Assembly: GCA_021845905.1 (NCBI GenBank)
Contig: JAJZVA010000001.1
Span: 1 to 64,000 of the forward strand
Length of the DNA: 64,000 nucleotides
Reading direction: 5' to 3'
DNA from: Pseudomonadota bacterium
GTDB taxonomy: Bacteria > Pseudomonadota > Alphaproteobacteria > Micavibrionales > UBA2020
Shown here: positions 8,168 to 18,386 of the stretch, one piece after another
How the letters are laid out: every line of letters begins with the position of its first letter
Position numbering within the stretch: position 1 is the stretch's first letter
Translations under genes and position numbers: made by a program
Notes under the pieces: model-generated
What the model was told of the DNA's origin: nothing
What the model saw: the letters and a program-made list of their open reading frames with translations, nothing else
Database searches by the model: none

Positions 8168-9766
8168 TCACATCCTGAATATCCCGAACTTCGGCTCGCC
8201 GATTGGCGCGTTCAAGGCTGCCGACAATGACAACCCAAGCACCATGCGCGTGTCAGCGGGGTCGATGATGCCGTCGTCCCACAGGCGCGCGGAGGCGTAA
8301 TACGGATGCCCTTGCGTTTCGTATTGCTCACGGATGGGTTTTTTGAAGGCTTCTTCTTCCTTGGCGGGCCATTCGCCTTTCATCGCATCTTTTTTCACCT
8401 GCGCCAGAACGCTTGCCGCCTGCTCGCCGCCCATGACGGAGATGCGCGCGTTCGGCCACATCCAGAGGAAGCGCGGATTGAAAGCTCTGCCGCACATCCC
8501 GTAGTTGCCCGCGCCGAAGCTGCCGCCGATGACGACGGTGAGTTTCGGCACCTGCGCGCAGGAGACGGCGTGGACGAGCTTGGCGCCGTCCTTGGCGATG
8601 CCGCCGGTTTCGTATTTCCGCCCGACCATAAAGCCGGTGATGTTTTGCAGGAAGACCAGCGGGATTTTGCGCTGACAGCACATCTCGACGAAGTGCGCGC
8701 CTTTCAGCGCGGATTCCGAGAATAAAATCCCGTTGTTGGCGATAATGCCGACAGGCATTCCAAATAAATGGGCAAAGCCGCAGACCAGCGTCTCGCCATA
8801 GAGTTTCTTGAACTCGTCGAATTCGCTGCCGTCGACGATGCGGGCGATGACCTCGCGCACGTCATAGGGCTTGCGGCTGTCCTGCGGGATGATGCCGTAA
8901 AGCTCTTTCGCGTCGAACTTCGGCGGCACGACCTCCTTCATCGCCAGCGGATTGTTTTTCGTCCGGTTCAAATTGGCGATGATCTGCCGGACGATGGAAA
9001 GCGCGTGCCCGTCGTTCTGCGCGTAATGGTCGGTGACGCCCGACATGCGGCAATGCACGTCCGCGCCGCCGAGATCTTCCGCCGACACTTCCTCGCCCGT
9101 CGCGGCCTTGACCAGCGGCGGGCCGCCGAGGAAAATCGTGCCTTGATTTTTGACGATGATCGATTCATCCGACATGGCGGGCACATAAGCGCCGCCCGCG
9201 GTGCAGGAGCCCATCACCGCCGCGATCTGCGGAATGCCCTGCGCCGACATATTCGCCTGATTGAAAAAGATGCGGCCGAAATGTTCTTTGTCGGGAAAGA
9301 CTTCGTCCTGCAACGGCAAAAACGCGCCGCCGCTGTCCACCAGATAAATGCACGGCAGATTGTTTTGCGCCGCGATCTCCTGCGCGCGGAGGTGCTTTTT
9401 CACCGTCAGCGGATAATAGGTGCCGCCCTTGACCGTCGCGTCGTTGGCGACGATCACGCACTCCTGCCCCGAGACGCGGCCGATGCCGGTGATGACGCCT
9501 GCCGCCGGAACGGCATCTTCATAAACGCCGTAAGCGGCAAAAGCCGAAAATTCGAGAAACGGCGCGCCGGGATCGATCAGGTTCTTCACGCGGTCGCGCG
9601 GCAGCATCTTGCCCCGCGCCAGATGCTTCGCCCGCGCATTCTCGCTCCCGCCCTGCTGGATGATGTGGAGTTTGTCTTTAAAATCCTCCACCACCGTCTC
9701 TATGGCGGTGCGATTGCCTTTAAATTCCGCTGCCTGCGCGGAAAGGTTTGATGCGATCTGTGCCAT
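8168..9766 (-). CDS. Acyl-CoA carboxylase, carboxyltransferase (beta) subunit, MCC-like
   Basis: 532 residues with two crotonase-fold halves. The motifs [30 protein letters not shown] and the C-terminal [19 protein letters not shown] match the methylcrotonyl-CoA carboxylase beta subunit (leucine degradation) better than propionyl-CoA carboxylase. It carboxylates the acyl-CoA from biotin on the alpha subunit. The partner alpha subunit and other leucine-pathway genes are not in this window, so the substrate (3-methylcrotonyl- or geranyl-CoA) is inferred from sequence alone. Start at 9766 with a GAGG element upstream. Confidence 0.88.
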   Translation of the reverse strand: MAQIASNLSAQAAEFKGNRTAIETVVEDFKDKLHIIQQGGSENARAKHLARGKMLPRDRVKNLIDPGAPFLEFSAFAAYGVYEDAVPAAGVITGIGRVSGQECVIVANDATVKGGTYYPLTVKKHLRAQEIAAQNNLPCIYLVDSGGAFLPLQDEVFPDKEHFGRIFFNQANMSAQGIPQIAAVMGSCTAGGAYVPAMSDESIIVKNQGTIFLGGPPLVKAATGEEVSAEDLGGADVHCRMSGVTDHYAQNDGHALSIVRQIIANLNRTKNNPLAMKEVVPPKFDAKELYGIIPQDSRKPYDVREVIARIVDGSEFDEFKKLYGETLVCGFAHLFGMPVGIIANNGILFSESALKGAHFVEMCCQRKIPLVFLQNITGFMVGRKYETGGIAKDGAKLVHAVSCAQVPKLTVVIGGSFGAGNYGMCGRAFNPRFLWMWPNARISVMGGEQAASVLAQVKKDAMKGEWPAKEEEAFKKPIREQYETQGHPYYASARLWDDGIIDPADTRMVLGLSLSAALNAPIGEPKFGIFRM

Positions 9767-9917
9767 GGACTGAACCTCATTTTAATGTTTGTTCCGGAGG
9801 ATTTTAGAGGAAATACACAGGCTTGGAAACCGGACATCTTTTTATTTACGTAATAATATAATGAAAACTTTTATGAAATAGTTGCGGATTTTTTCAAGTG
9901 GCGTATTAAATTGAGCC

Positions 9918-10874
9918 ATGGAACAAGAAACGACTAAAAAGACGCGCGAACAGCGCCATCCGGAAAAACAACGCCGTGCAGACAGCCCGATTCCACGCAA
10001 GCCGGAGTGGATCCGCGTCAAGGCGCCGACCTCGCCGGAATATCACGAGACGCGCAAGCTGATGCGCAACCTCAACCTTGCCACGGTTTGCGAAGAGGCC
10101 GCCTGTCCCAACATTGGTGAATGCTGGAAGGTCAGGCACGCCACCTTCATGATCCTGGGCGAGACCTGCACGCGCGCCTGCTCGTTCTGCAACGTCTCGA
10201 CCGGCCAGCCGGATGCGCTCGATCCGATGGAACCGTCCCGCGTGGCGATCGCCGTGCAAAAGCTGGGCCTCAAGCACGTCGTCATCACCTCGGTTGACCG
10301 CGACGATCTGGACGACGGCGGCGCGGAGCAGTTCGTGAAAGTCATCTCCGAAATCCGCCGCCTCTCGCCCGGCACGACCATCGAAATTCTTACGCCCGAC
10401 TTCAAGGACAAAGGCGACGCGGTGGAGAAAGTCGCCCGCGCCCGTCCGGACGTTTTCAACCACAACCTCGAAACCGTGCCGAAGCTTTATCCGACCATCC
10501 GCCCCGGCGCGCGCTATTTCACCTCGCTGGAATTGCTCAACCGCGTGAAAAAGGTCGATCCGACGATCTTCACCAAATCCGGCCTGATGGTGGGTTTGGG
10601 TGAAGAAAAAATTGAAATCATGCAGGTGATGGACGACCTTCGCGCCGCCGACGTCGATTTCCTTACCATCGGGCAATATCTCCAGCCAACTCCCAAGCAC
10701 GCGCCCGTCGCCCGCTTCGTCACGCCGGACGAGTTCAAATCTTACGAAACCATTGCCCGCGCCAAGGGCTTTTTGATGGTCTCGGCCTCGCCGCTGACGC
10801 GCTCCTCGTACCACGCCGACGCCGACTTCGAAAAGATGCGCGCGGCGCGGGAAGCGCAGCTGGCCGCAAGCTAG
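9918..10874 (+). CDS. lipA: Lipoyl synthase
   Basis: A 318-residue radical-SAM enzyme that inserts two sulfurs into the octanoyl group on lipoyl domains of pyruvate and 2-oxoglutarate dehydrogenase. The auxiliary [4Fe-4S] cysteines are C58, C63 and C69 (CX4CX5C) and the radical-SAM cluster cysteines are C84, C88 and C91 (CX3CX2C). The C-terminal RSSYHAD motif supplies the serine ligand of the auxiliary cluster. The ratA-like gene starts 2 nt after the stop, as in many alphaproteobacteria. Confidence 0.96.
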   Translation: MEQETTKKTREQRHPEKQRRADSPIPRKPEWIRVKAPTSPEYHETRKLMRNLNLATVCEEAACPNIGECWKVRHATFMILGETCTRACSFCNVSTGQPDALDPMEPSRVAIAVQKLGLKHVVITSVDRDDLDDGGAEQFVKVISEIRRLSPGTTIEILTPDFKDKGDAVEKVARARPDVFNHNLETVPKLYPTIRPGARYFTSLELLNRVKKVDPTIFTKSGLMVGLGEEKIEIMQVMDDLRAADVDFLTIGQYLQPTPKHAPVARFVTPDEFKSYETIARAKGFLMVSASPLTRSSYHADADFEKMRAAREAQLAAS

Positions 10875-10876
10875 AC

Positions 10877-11323
10877 ATGCCGACCCATTCCGAAACCCGC
10901 ATCCTGCCCTATTCCGCCCAGCAGATGTTCGATCTGGTCATGGACATCGGCAAATATCCGGAATTTTTGCCGTGGTGCATCGGCGCGCGCATCAACAGCC
11001 GGAACAAAAACAATCTCGATGCCGACGTGCTGGTCGGCTACAAGATGCTCCGCGAAAGATTCTCCTCCCGTGTGCATTTCACCGCCGCCAAAGAGATCGA
11101 AGTCGAATACCTCAAAGGCCCGATGCGCCACCTGCACAACAAATGGGCATTCAGGGATTTGGAGGAAAACCGGTGCCAGGTGGATTTTTACGTCGATTTC
11201 TCGCTCAGCACCAAATTGCTTGAAAGTCTGGTCGACCAGTTCTTTCAAAAAGCGCTGATGAAGATGATCAACGCTTTCGAGGCGCGCGCGCTCGAGGTTT
11301 ACGGCGCCAAAGCGTCAAGCTGA
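10877..11323 (+). CDS. RatA/Coq10-type START-domain protein
   Basis: 148 residues of the polyketide cyclase/START family, closest to RatA and Coq10. The opening [17 protein letters not shown] and the later FYVDFSLST and C-terminal helix ([17 protein letters not shown]) are family signatures. Coq10-type members bind coenzyme Q and aid respiration; the RatA name comes from a reported anti-association effect on ribosomes. In an operon with lipA. Its last nine bases overlap the convergent arsenite transporter gene. Confidence 0.85.
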   Translation: MPTHSETRILPYSAQQMFDLVMDIGKYPEFLPWCIGARINSRNKNNLDADVLVGYKMLRERFSSRVHFTAAKEIEVEYLKGPMRHLHNKWAFRDLEENRCQVDFYVDFSLSTKLLESLVDQFFQKALMKMINAFEARALEVYGAKASS

Positions 11324-12376
11324 GACCGCACCGTTCCCGCTAAAAAACTTTCGCCTGAACCAAAAAGCCACATTCACCATGAGGATCAGGACGGGCACCT
11401 CCACCAGCGGGCCGATGACGGTCGCGAAGGCCACCGGCGAGGCTAGGCCGAACGCCGCGATGGCGACCGCGACCGCCAGCTCGAAGTTGTTGCTGGCGGC
11501 GGTGAAAGAGACCGCCGTCGTCTTGCCGTAGTCCGCGCCGATCGCTTTGCCCGTCAGGAAGCTGACAAAAAACATGATGATAAAGTAAATGGAAAGCGGA
11601 ACGGCGATGCGGACGACGTCAAGCGGCAGGCGCAGAACCATGCCGCCCTTCAGGCTGAACATGGCGACGATGGTCAGCAGCAAGGCGACGAGCGTCATGG
11701 GCGCTATTTTTGGCAGAAAATGATTTTCATACCATGGACGGCCTTTTCGCCCGATCAAAACCCTGCGGCTCACGAAGCCCGCCAGAAACGGTATGCCGAG
11801 ATATACCAAAACGCTTCCGGCGATCGTGCGAAAATCGACATGCACGATCCGCCCCGCCATGCCGAACAGCGGCGGCAGCACGCTGAGAAAAAACCACGCG
11901 TAAACGCTGTAAAACAAAAGCTGGAAGACGCTGTTGAAGGCCACGAGCGCGGCGGCGTATTGATTGTCGCCCTCGGCGAGCTGGTTCCAGACGATCACCA
12001 TGGCGATGCAGCGGGCAAGGCCGATCAAAATCAGGCCGGTCATATATTCGGGATAGCCCCGCAAAAACACAACGGCGAGGCCGAACATCAGAAACGGGCC
12101 GATAACCCAGTTTTGCGCCAGCGACAAAAGCAGGATTTTCCAGTCTTTGAAGACAACCGGCAGCTCTTCATATTTCACCCGCGCCAGCGGCGGATACATC
12201 ATCAGGATCAGCCCGATGGCGATGGGCACGTTCGTCGTGCCGACGGAAAGCCTGTCGAGAAATGCGGGCGCGCCCTTGAAAGCGGAACCGATACCCACGC
12301 CGAGGGCCATCGCCAGAAAGATCCACAGCGTCAGGTAACGGTCAAGGAAAGACAGGCGGCGGTTGCAGGACGTCAT
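11315..12376 (-). CDS. ACR3-family arsenite efflux transporter
   Basis: 353 residues with about ten transmembrane helices. The motifs [29 protein letters not shown] (with the ACR3-typical cysteine) and [16 protein letters not shown] are diagnostic. It exports arsenite (and sometimes antimonite) using the proton-motive force. The start at 12376 has GAGG five bases upstream. No arsR, arsC or arsH gene is next to it, which is unusual since acr3 normally sits in an ars operon; control is therefore unclear. Confidence 0.9.
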   Translation of the reverse strand: MTSCNRRLSFLDRYLTLWIFLAMALGVGIGSAFKGAPAFLDRLSVGTTNVPIAIGLILMMYPPLARVKYEELPVVFKDWKILLLSLAQNWVIGPFLMFGLAVVFLRGYPEYMTGLILIGLARCIAMVIVWNQLAEGDNQYAAALVAFNSVFQLLFYSVYAWFFLSVLPPLFGMAGRIVHVDFRTIAGSVLVYLGIPFLAGFVSRRVLIGRKGRPWYENHFLPKIAPMTLVALLLTIVAMFSLKGGMVLRLPLDVVRIAVPLSIYFIIMFFVSFLTGKAIGADYGKTTAVSFTAASNNFELAVAVAIAAFGLASPVAFATVIGPLVEVPVLILMVNVAFWFRRKFFSGNGAVSA

Positions 12377-12395
12377 GGAAACCTCGTATTTTCGT

Positions 12396-13121
12396 TCAGG
12401 GCGCGTCGCACGAATCCGACGTCACGCGGATGAAGGAACGCTCGCCCGCCGCGACGGTAAAGCGGTATTCCTTCTTGCCCACGACGACGGAATATTCGAT
12501 CGGCAACAGGCCGTGCCGCGTGGCGCTTTTGCCGCCCGCGGCGGTGAAAGTCACGGTGACGGGCTTGCCGGGATCGTACCACGCGTCCTCGCGTCCGCTC
12601 GGGTTGACCGACGGCACGCCCTCGCCCGTGATCGTGACCGCGCCTTTGCCGAAGCTGACGTTGCCGTGCGGTCCTTTGTAAACCGGCGTCTGCATGACGA
12701 AACGCTTGGTGACCGGATCGGTGCAACCGCGCGGCGGGTGGACGGACTGGATGACGTAAAGCAGTCTTTCCGGCTTGATGCCGTCGTCAAGCTGTTGCTT
12801 GACGGCGTCGGTCATCTGTTTGAAAACGCCGGACGGCACATCCTGCTGATATTGCGCCTGCAACTGCTGGTAGCGAACCTGGGTCGACTGCACGGTGGAG
12901 CGCAAGGCGGTGATTTTCTGTTCGAGATCGTCCTTTTGCGCTTGCAAGGCCGCGGCCTGCTGCTTGTACGCCGCCTCCTCGTCGCGCATGTTCGCCGCGC
13001 CCATCCGGTAGGCGATGAAGCAGAAGAAACCGACGAGGCAGACGAGCAAAATAAAGCGCCGCCGCGCCGCCGCCGCCCGCCGCTGGTATCTGCCGCCCGG
13101 ATCCTGCAAAATGAAATTCAT
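12396..13121 (-). CDS. Membrane-anchored coiled-coil protein, 241 aa
   Basis: The track ORF begins at 13385 inside lptD; the ATG at 13121 ([15 protein letters not shown]) is chosen because the upstream residues are out-of-frame lptD. The protein has a basic N-terminus, one transmembrane helix (about residues 26-44), a coiled coil (about 50-95, rich in Q, A, K and E), and a periplasmic beta-rich domain with two cysteines (CTDP and SDSCDAP) that could form a disulfide. No family recognised. It follows lptD by 49 nt on the same strand, so a role in the envelope is plausible but unproven. Confidence 0.7.
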   Translation of the reverse strand: MNFILQDPGGRYQRRAAAARRRFILLVCLVGFFCFIAYRMGAANMRDEEAAYKQQAAALQAQKDDLEQKITALRSTVQSTQVRYQQLQAQYQQDVPSGVFKQMTDAVKQQLDDGIKPERLLYVIQSVHPPRGCTDPVTKRFVMQTPVYKGPHGNVSFGKGAVTITGEGVPSVNPSGREDAWYDPGKPVTVTFTAAGGKSATRHGLLPIEYSVVVGKKEYRFTVAAGERSFIRVTSDSCDAP

Positions 13122-13170
13122 GACCGTGCACAATAAGCCATAAGCGGCGGCAGGACAAGGGCGCGCATGA

Positions 13171-15477
13171 TCAGGGCCCCGTGCTTTGCGTTTTGTGCAG
13201 GCCGATGCCGGGAGAGAACTCGCCGAGCCCCTTGAACCCGATTTCCAGCATGATCCGGCTGTCGCTGATGCCCGAGGCCACGGTGGCGATGTTGCGGCTG
13301 CCTTCAAGCCCGAAGGTGAAGCATTCGTCGGTATAGTCGATCCCCGCCGAGGCGTTGCGCAGGCCCGGCTGGTTGCCCATGTCATACAGGCCGGCGGTGT
13401 GGAATTTCCATGTTTTCGTGATGTTGTAGGTCTGGTCGATTTCTATTTGCTGGCGCGTGTCGGTGAAGTCCGCGCCGACGCCGGGCTGGTAGTTGGCGGG
13501 CGCGAGGCCGACCACCGGTTTCAGGAAGAAATAGCGGACATTGAAGCGGAAGCGTTTGTCGCCGCCGCTGGCCTGAATCTCGTGGCGGCGCGCGGCGAAC
13601 GACGATCCGTCGAGCAACACGCGGTAATCGGCGAAAAAGTATTTGGACAGACCGAGCTGAATCTGCCCGACGACATCCGAGCGGTTGTTGGCAAGGCCGG
13701 AGCCGTAGGGATAGACCGAATTGCCGTAGAGACGGTAGCTTTCGCCGAGAAAGGCCTTGCCGTATCTTCCGTCGTCTCCGTACAGGCCGCCGCGCAGGCC
13801 GTAGTTGACGCGTCCGCCGTCTTCCTCGCGGTCAAGCCCCGGATAGCGGTTGGTCTGGAAGAGATTGTCGGCGTCCAGCTGCACGTCGACGCTATTGATG
13901 TTCGGAATGGCGGCATAACTGCTCGACGGAAGATCAGGGCTGAGATTGATGGCCACTTCGGGCGCGATCACGGCCTGCGCATGGGCCAGCTCCCTGACCA
14001 GCGGATAGCTGGAAACGAAGCTCGCCGTCGCCATGCCGCGCAGGGTGTTGGGGTTGTTGTTCTGCCCCGGAAGAGCGGTGGCGAGATTTTGCACGGCGTA
14101 CATGTCGGCGCGCCCGTCGAGCGAGACGGTGTTGGAGAAACCGTCCGCCGAGGTGCCGTGCCGCTGCCAGCCGAGGTCGACCGAGCCGGTTTGCTCGTTT
14201 TGCATGTTGGCGTTCTGGCGCAACACCAAAGCCTCGCTCTTCAGCGACCAGCGCCCGCCCCACAAAGCATCGGGCGCGCCCAGCATGTCGCTTTCGACCA
14301 TTGGCAGGATGTCCGGCTGCGTCGTGCCCGTGTTCAGGCGCAAGTCCTGAAAGCCCATGGCGCTGATCAGCGTGTAGTCGCGCCCGGCGAAGCGTTCCGC
14401 GTAGACGTCTGAGGTCAGCACGCCGCTGTTCCTGACGCCCTCGCGCGGCTGGTAATTGCCGTTGTAGAGATCGTAGAAATTGAGATACTGCTGGTCGGAG
14501 GCGCGCTGCAAGTCAAACCCCGTGCGCCATTCGCTGTTGAGGTCGAACCGGCCCTTGGCGAAGATGCTGGCGCGCTGGCGGTTGGGGACGATCGTGCCGT
14601 CCACGTCGCTGCGGTTGGAATTGACCGTGTTGGCGTCGATGCTGAGCTCGCCGTTGGAAAAGCGCTCGCGGTACTGCCCTTTATAAACCGTGCCGGCGAG
14701 AGACGTCGGCTCGACCGCGAGGGTCAGGTCCTTGTCCTTGCTGATGGCGTAATAATAGCCCACCTGCATGTGCGTTCCGACGTCGTTCGACCAGCCATAT
14801 TGCGGGCGCAGGAAGCCGCTTTTCTGCTTTTCCGTCGGATCGGGGTGCGAGAAGATCGGCGACCAGAAAATCGGCACGCCCTCGAAATCCAGCCGCGCGT
14901 TCTTGTAATAAACCATCTTGGTTTTCGTGTTGTCGGTGATCTGCGACGCGCGGATCACCCAGAGCGGGTGCGGGTTGTTCTCGCACACCTTGCAGGCGGT
15001 GTAGGTCGCGTCGGTCATGACGATCTTCGTGCCGCCGTCCTCGCGCTTCGCCTCCGCCGCCGTGAAGCGCGAGCCGTCCGCCAGAAGCGACAAGAGGCCT
15101 TGTATGAAGCCTTCTTTCAGGTGGTCGTGCAACTCCACATATTGCATGAAGTGCACGTCGCCCTTGGCATCGAGCAGGGAAACGTTGCCGATGGCCGTGA
15201 CTTTGTCTTCCGCGAGGTAATAGACCATTTTGTCGGCGCGGAGGATCTGCCTGCCCTGCACGAGCTCGACGTGGCCGATGGCCGTCACCGTCTGGCTGGC
15301 GTCGTCGTGCGTCAGGGAATCCGCCTTGAAATGCACGGGGGTCGTGCTCAAATCCGCCTTTTTGAAAGCGGTTGTCGCCTCCTCCGCCCGCGCGGCGGGC
15401 AACCCTGCAAGCAACAGCGTTCCCGCCACGGTAGCCATGGCGCATAATCTGTATAAACGGGAACGGCGGGAAAACAT
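13171..15477 (-). CDS. lptD: LPS-assembly outer-membrane protein LptD
   Basis: 768 residues. An N-terminal signal peptide (MFSRRSRLYRLCAMATVAG, cleavage after ...PAARA) is followed by an OstA/LptA-like jellyroll (about 45-200, VTAIGHVELVQGRQILRADK) and a large C-terminal beta-barrel. It inserts LPS into the outer leaflet with LptE. The track start at 15504 is a TTG; the ATG at 15477 gives a clean signal peptide and is preferred. Cysteines CKVCENN near residue 160 are candidates for the disulfide that family members need. Confidence 0.92.
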   Translation of the reverse strand: MFSRRSRLYRLCAMATVAGTLLLAGLPAARAEEATTAFKKADLSTTPVHFKADSLTHDDASQTVTAIGHVELVQGRQILRADKMVYYLAEDKVTAIGNVSLLDAKGDVHFMQYVELHDHLKEGFIQGLLSLLADGSRFTAAEAKREDGGTKIVMTDATYTACKVCENNPHPLWVIRASQITDNTKTKMVYYKNARLDFEGVPIFWSPIFSHPDPTEKQKSGFLRPQYGWSNDVGTHMQVGYYYAISKDKDLTLAVEPTSLAGTVYKGQYRERFSNGELSIDANTVNSNRSDVDGTIVPNRQRASIFAKGRFDLNSEWRTGFDLQRASDQQYLNFYDLYNGNYQPREGVRNSGVLTSDVYAERFAGRDYTLISAMGFQDLRLNTGTTQPDILPMVESDMLGAPDALWGGRWSLKSEALVLRQNANMQNEQTGSVDLGWQRHGTSADGFSNTVSLDGRADMYAVQNLATALPGQNNNPNTLRGMATASFVSSYPLVRELAHAQAVIAPEVAINLSPDLPSSSYAAIPNINSVDVQLDADNLFQTNRYPGLDREEDGGRVNYGLRGGLYGDDGRYGKAFLGESYRLYGNSVYPYGSGLANNRSDVVGQIQLGLSKYFFADYRVLLDGSSFAARRHEIQASGGDKRFRFNVRYFFLKPVVGLAPANYQPGVGADFTDTRQQIEIDQTYNITKTWKFHTAGLYDMGNQPGLRNASAGIDYTDECFTFGLEGSRNIATVASGISDSRIMLEIGFKGLGEFSPGIGLHKTQSTGP

Positions 15478-15594
15478 TCTCAGAATATGCCTTGGTTGGA
15501 CCAAAAGCCAATAATCCTGAAAAATCAGTAGGATGTCAACCGCACACTACATTTCTGTCCGTGTATTTTTATCCAAGATGCCCGAAGGTATGCA

Positions 15595-15786
15595 CTAGCC
15601 TAAACGGAACAGCTTTTTTATCGCATAGACATGGCTTGAGACTTTTACACCAAGCTGAAGAGCTTTAATTTCAGCCGCTTCATCTTTCGGATTAAGTTGC
15701 TTTGCTTGGGTTTTTGACGTTTCAACTTCAAGTCTTTTATTGCCAACATCTTTCATGAACTCTTCTCTGAGTGATCCGTATGACAT
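15595..15786 (-). CDS. Small hydrophilic protein, 63 aa
   Basis: An ORF with a very good AAGGAGAT ribosome binding site. The protein is charged and helical (LREEFMKDVGNKRLEVETSK) without membrane segments. No family recognised. It sits in a distinctly AT-rich pocket (15505-16010) between lptD and the next plus-strand gene; the 225 bp upstream hold no other ORF and probably only its promoter. Confidence 0.55.
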   Translation of the reverse strand: MSYGSLREEFMKDVGNKRLEVETSKTQAKQLNPKDEAAEIKALQLGVKVSSHVYAIKKLFRLG

Positions 15787-16017
15787 TTCTAATCTCCTTT
15801 TTTGTTTATTTAGTTTTTATAGTTTTTATATATTACGAAAATATAAAAATTCTGTAAATCTAAATTCTAAAAATAAAAAATTTTTATTATCAGTATATTA
15901 AGTTATATTTTTCTAACAAACTTTTAAGATGCTCCCATAGGAACTGTCATTATGAAGGCATTTAGCTATGAGAAATCTTGAGCTTCTTTGCTAGAGTGAT
16001 TTTGACAGGAGATGGAC

Positions 16018-16521
16018 ATGGACGGATTTAGGCTCAGCGGTGATTTTTACTTTAATGGACAGAATATCCAGTCGACGGATGAGTTCAGTTTTCGGCTCGG
16101 CATTGATTTCGTGAAGCTGTCGAAAGAAGAGCATGTTTTCATGCGCTCAAGAATTTCGGAATATTTGGGGTTGAAAGCCCATGAGATTCCCGTGCCTTGG
16201 GGAGATAATCCCGCGCAATACGAGCATCTGGGCTTTGATACCAAGCCGAAGGATGTGGAGCGTTGCAAAACGATGATCGGACTTTTGAAAGAAGCCTGTC
16301 TTGCCTCGAGCGAGGACGGCGTTGAGCTAAAGGCCAATGGCCGCCGCTACCCGCTGGATTCCGATCATCCGCGGATGGCATCGATAAATGAGTCGGAAGA
16401 GTTGCGCGGGCGCGTGAAAGACTTCAATGCGCTGAAAGCTTTCATAGCGCAAACGCATGCCGACGCATTGCAAGATATGGCCGTAACCGCGAAGAAAAAG
16501 CCGCAAAACCCTGCGCTTTAG
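16018..16521 (+). CDS. Hypothetical protein, 167 aa
   Basis: Not recognised. It is soluble, with a beta-rich N-terminal part (FRLSGDFYFNGQNI) and a helical remainder, ending in a lysine-rich tail. Two ATGs are six bases apart; the second (16018) is chosen because ACAGGAG is six bases before it and abuts the first. Its TAG stop is created by the end of the MITE-like element (16521-16796). In the reconstructed empty site it would be TAA at the same codon, so the protein is unchanged. Confidence 0.65.
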   Translation: MDGFRLSGDFYFNGQNIQSTDEFSFRLGIDFVKLSKEEHVFMRSRISEYLGLKAHEIPVPWGDNPAQYEHLGFDTKPKDVERCKTMIGLLKEACLASSEDGVELKANGRRYPLDSDHPRMASINESEELRGRVKDFNALKAFIAQTHADALQDMAVTAKKKPQNPAL

Positions 16522-16796
16522 GCTCAGGACCTGTTCATTTCGCGAAATTCCGTAAGGTCAAAATAGTAAAGAGGCAAGGGAAAGCAACGCAGGCGGGCAT
16601 GTATGCCCCCGGCAAGTTGATTTTCCCGCCGCATATTTGCCATTTTCACCTCATCCCTTCGAGACGCGGCGAAAATGCCGCCGCGCGTCGTCAAAGCCCT
16701 TGCGCGTACGCTTCCGCTACGCGTCACCGGGCTTTTCCTAGCGTGATCGGTATTTTCGCTCCGCGCGGAATTCACGAAATGAACAGGTCCTGAGCC
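16521..16796. mobile_element. MITE-like element, copy 1 (276 bp, 22-bp perfect inverted ends, TA duplication)
   Basis: The ends are perfect inverted repeats (ggctcaggacctgttcatttcg at 16521-16542 and its complement at 16775-16796), flanked on each side by TA (16519-16520 and 16797-16798). No transposase is encoded; the ORFs inside are short and arginine-rich by chance. It shares ends and internal blocks with the copy at 50786-51057: GCAAGG.AAAGCAACG, GCGGCGAAAATG, CCGCTACGC and ATTTTCGCT.CGCG. The TA duplication is typical of IS630/Tc1-mariner mobilisation. It lies exactly between two convergent stop codons. Confidence 0.75.
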
Positions 16797-18193
16797 TAAC
16801 CCTTTTTGAGAAACGCGGGCATGTCGTCTGCACCAAAGCCGCCGTTGTTATCCTCGGCATGTTCGGGGCGATGTTTGCCGTGATTGCGGCGTTCTTCATG
16901 ACGTGCAGGCTTTTCGGAATACTGTTTCGCAGGCGAACGTTCATCCTTGCGTCCACGCCCGCCGTGACGGCGACCATTTCCAGAGCGCTCTGATTTTTCA
17001 TGTTGCGGCTTTTCGGGCGCATCAACCAGCTGTTGACCATCTTCGGCTTTAACCTTAACTTCGCCGCCGAATATATTGATTTTTTTGCCTATTAATTTCT
17101 CAATCTGTGCCACGGCTTTGAAGTCGTTCGGCGTCGAGAAGGTGAAAGCTCGGCCTGTCGCCCCTGCTCTGCCCGTGCGGCCGATGCGGTGAACGTAGTC
17201 CTCGGCGTGGAATGGCACGTCCCAGTTGAAAACGTGGCTCATGCCCTGCACATCGAGGCCGCGTGCGGCGACGTCACTGCAAACAAGGACTTGCACGAGA
17301 TCATTCTTAAAAGCATTGAGCGCGACAGTGCGCTCGGACTGTTCCATGTCGCCGTGCAACTTGTCGGTCTTGATGCCCTTCGAGCGCATGAACTTGCAAA
17401 CATCGTTGATGTCGCGCTTGCGGTTGCAGAAGACGAAGGCGTTCTTGACGTCTTCCTGCTGGAAAATACGTATGAATTCCGACGATTTGTTTTTGGAATG
17501 ATCGATGTTGACGAGGAAGTGCTCGACGCTCGTCGAAGCCGATGACGGTGGAGAAACGCTGACAGTTTTTGGGTTTACGAGGAATCTATCAGCCAGTTTC
17601 TTAATTTCTGGCGGCATCGTAGCAGAAAAGAACAAAGTTTGGCGGATTGGCGGCAGAAGAGAAGCGATTTTTTCCAGATCGGGTATAAAACCCATATCCA
17701 GCATGCGGTCTGCTTCATCTATAACCAAAATCTTAATATCGGCCAGCAAGATCTTGCCGCGGCTGAATAAATCCAGCAAACGGCCGGGCGTGGCGATCAG
17801 CACGTCCACTCCGCGGTCGAGAAGCTTGACCTGCTCATCCATCGACGTGCCGCCGACGATCAGCGCATGGGTCAGTGGGTGATATTTGCCGTATTGGTCG
17901 AAATTCTCGGCGATCTGCGCCGCCAGCTCGCGCGTCGGTGACAGAATCAGGGAGCGCGGCATCCTTGCCTTGGCGCGGCCGCCCGCCAGAATGTCTATCA
18001 TCGGCATGGTGAAGGCGGCGGTCTTGCCCGTGCCCGTCTGCGCGAGACCCAGCACATCCCTGCACATCAGCACGATGGGAATGGCTTGCGCCTGAATGGG
18101 TGTGGGGTGTTCGTATCCGACGTCTTTAATCGCTCTAAGGACCGGCTCGCTGAGGCCGAGATCCGTAAAAGTCGTAGTCTCTTTAAATTCCAT
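16796..18193 (-). CDS. DEAD-box RNA helicase, RhlE-like
   Basis: 465 residues, ATP-dependent RNA helicase of the RhlE type, acting in ribosome assembly or RNA turnover. Motifs in order: Q motif (GYEHPTPIQAQAIP), Walker A AQTGTGKT, PTRELAAQ, DEAD in LVIDEADRMLD, SAT in FFSATMP, ARGLDVQG and HRIGRTGRAG. A basic, low-complexity tail (about 385-460) fits RNA binding. The long track ORF starts at 18757, but the ATG at 18193 (MEFKETTTFTDLGL) is where homology starts. Its TAG stop is formed by the MITE-like element end; the empty site would read TAA. Confidence 0.92.
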   Translation of the reverse strand: MEFKETTTFTDLGLSEPVLRAIKDVGYEHPTPIQAQAIPIVLMCRDVLGLAQTGTGKTAAFTMPMIDILAGGRAKARMPRSLILSPTRELAAQIAENFDQYGKYHPLTHALIVGGTSMDEQVKLLDRGVDVLIATPGRLLDLFSRGKILLADIKILVIDEADRMLDMGFIPDLEKIASLLPPIRQTLFFSATMPPEIKKLADRFLVNPKTVSVSPPSSASTSVEHFLVNIDHSKNKSSEFIRIFQQEDVKNAFVFCNRKRDINDVCKFMRSKGIKTDKLHGDMEQSERTVALNAFKNDLVQVLVCSDVAARGLDVQGMSHVFNWDVPFHAEDYVHRIGRTGRAGATGRAFTFSTPNDFKAVAQIEKLIGKKINIFGGEVKVKAEDGQQLVDAPEKPQHEKSERSGNGRRHGGRGRKDERSPAKQYSEKPARHEERRNHGKHRPEHAEDNNGGFGADDMPAFLKKG

Positions 18194-18386
18194 AATGTGA
18201 CGAGGACTTGCCTCTAAATACCCTTTCTCATTTCTGTATAAGCCGTATATACATTGCAAACAGGGGTTTTTCAATGTATTTTGAGTTTTATTTTTACTTA
18301 AATGCAAAGCCTGAGCGCGTGGAGGGCTCGCGCGACGATGGTTTGCTTTGTGAAACAAAGCGTTTTTAAAAAAACGAGGTATCCGT

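Noticed and set aside
12387-13385. 329-codon form of the coiled-coil membrane protein
   Set aside because: The first 88 codons are lptD in another frame; the ATG at 13121 is the sensible start.
16524-16793. ORFs on both strands inside the MITE-like element (83 and 64 codons)
   Set aside because: Arginine/serine-rich sequences that follow the inverted ends of the element; such ORFs are commonly misannotated in palindromic repeats.
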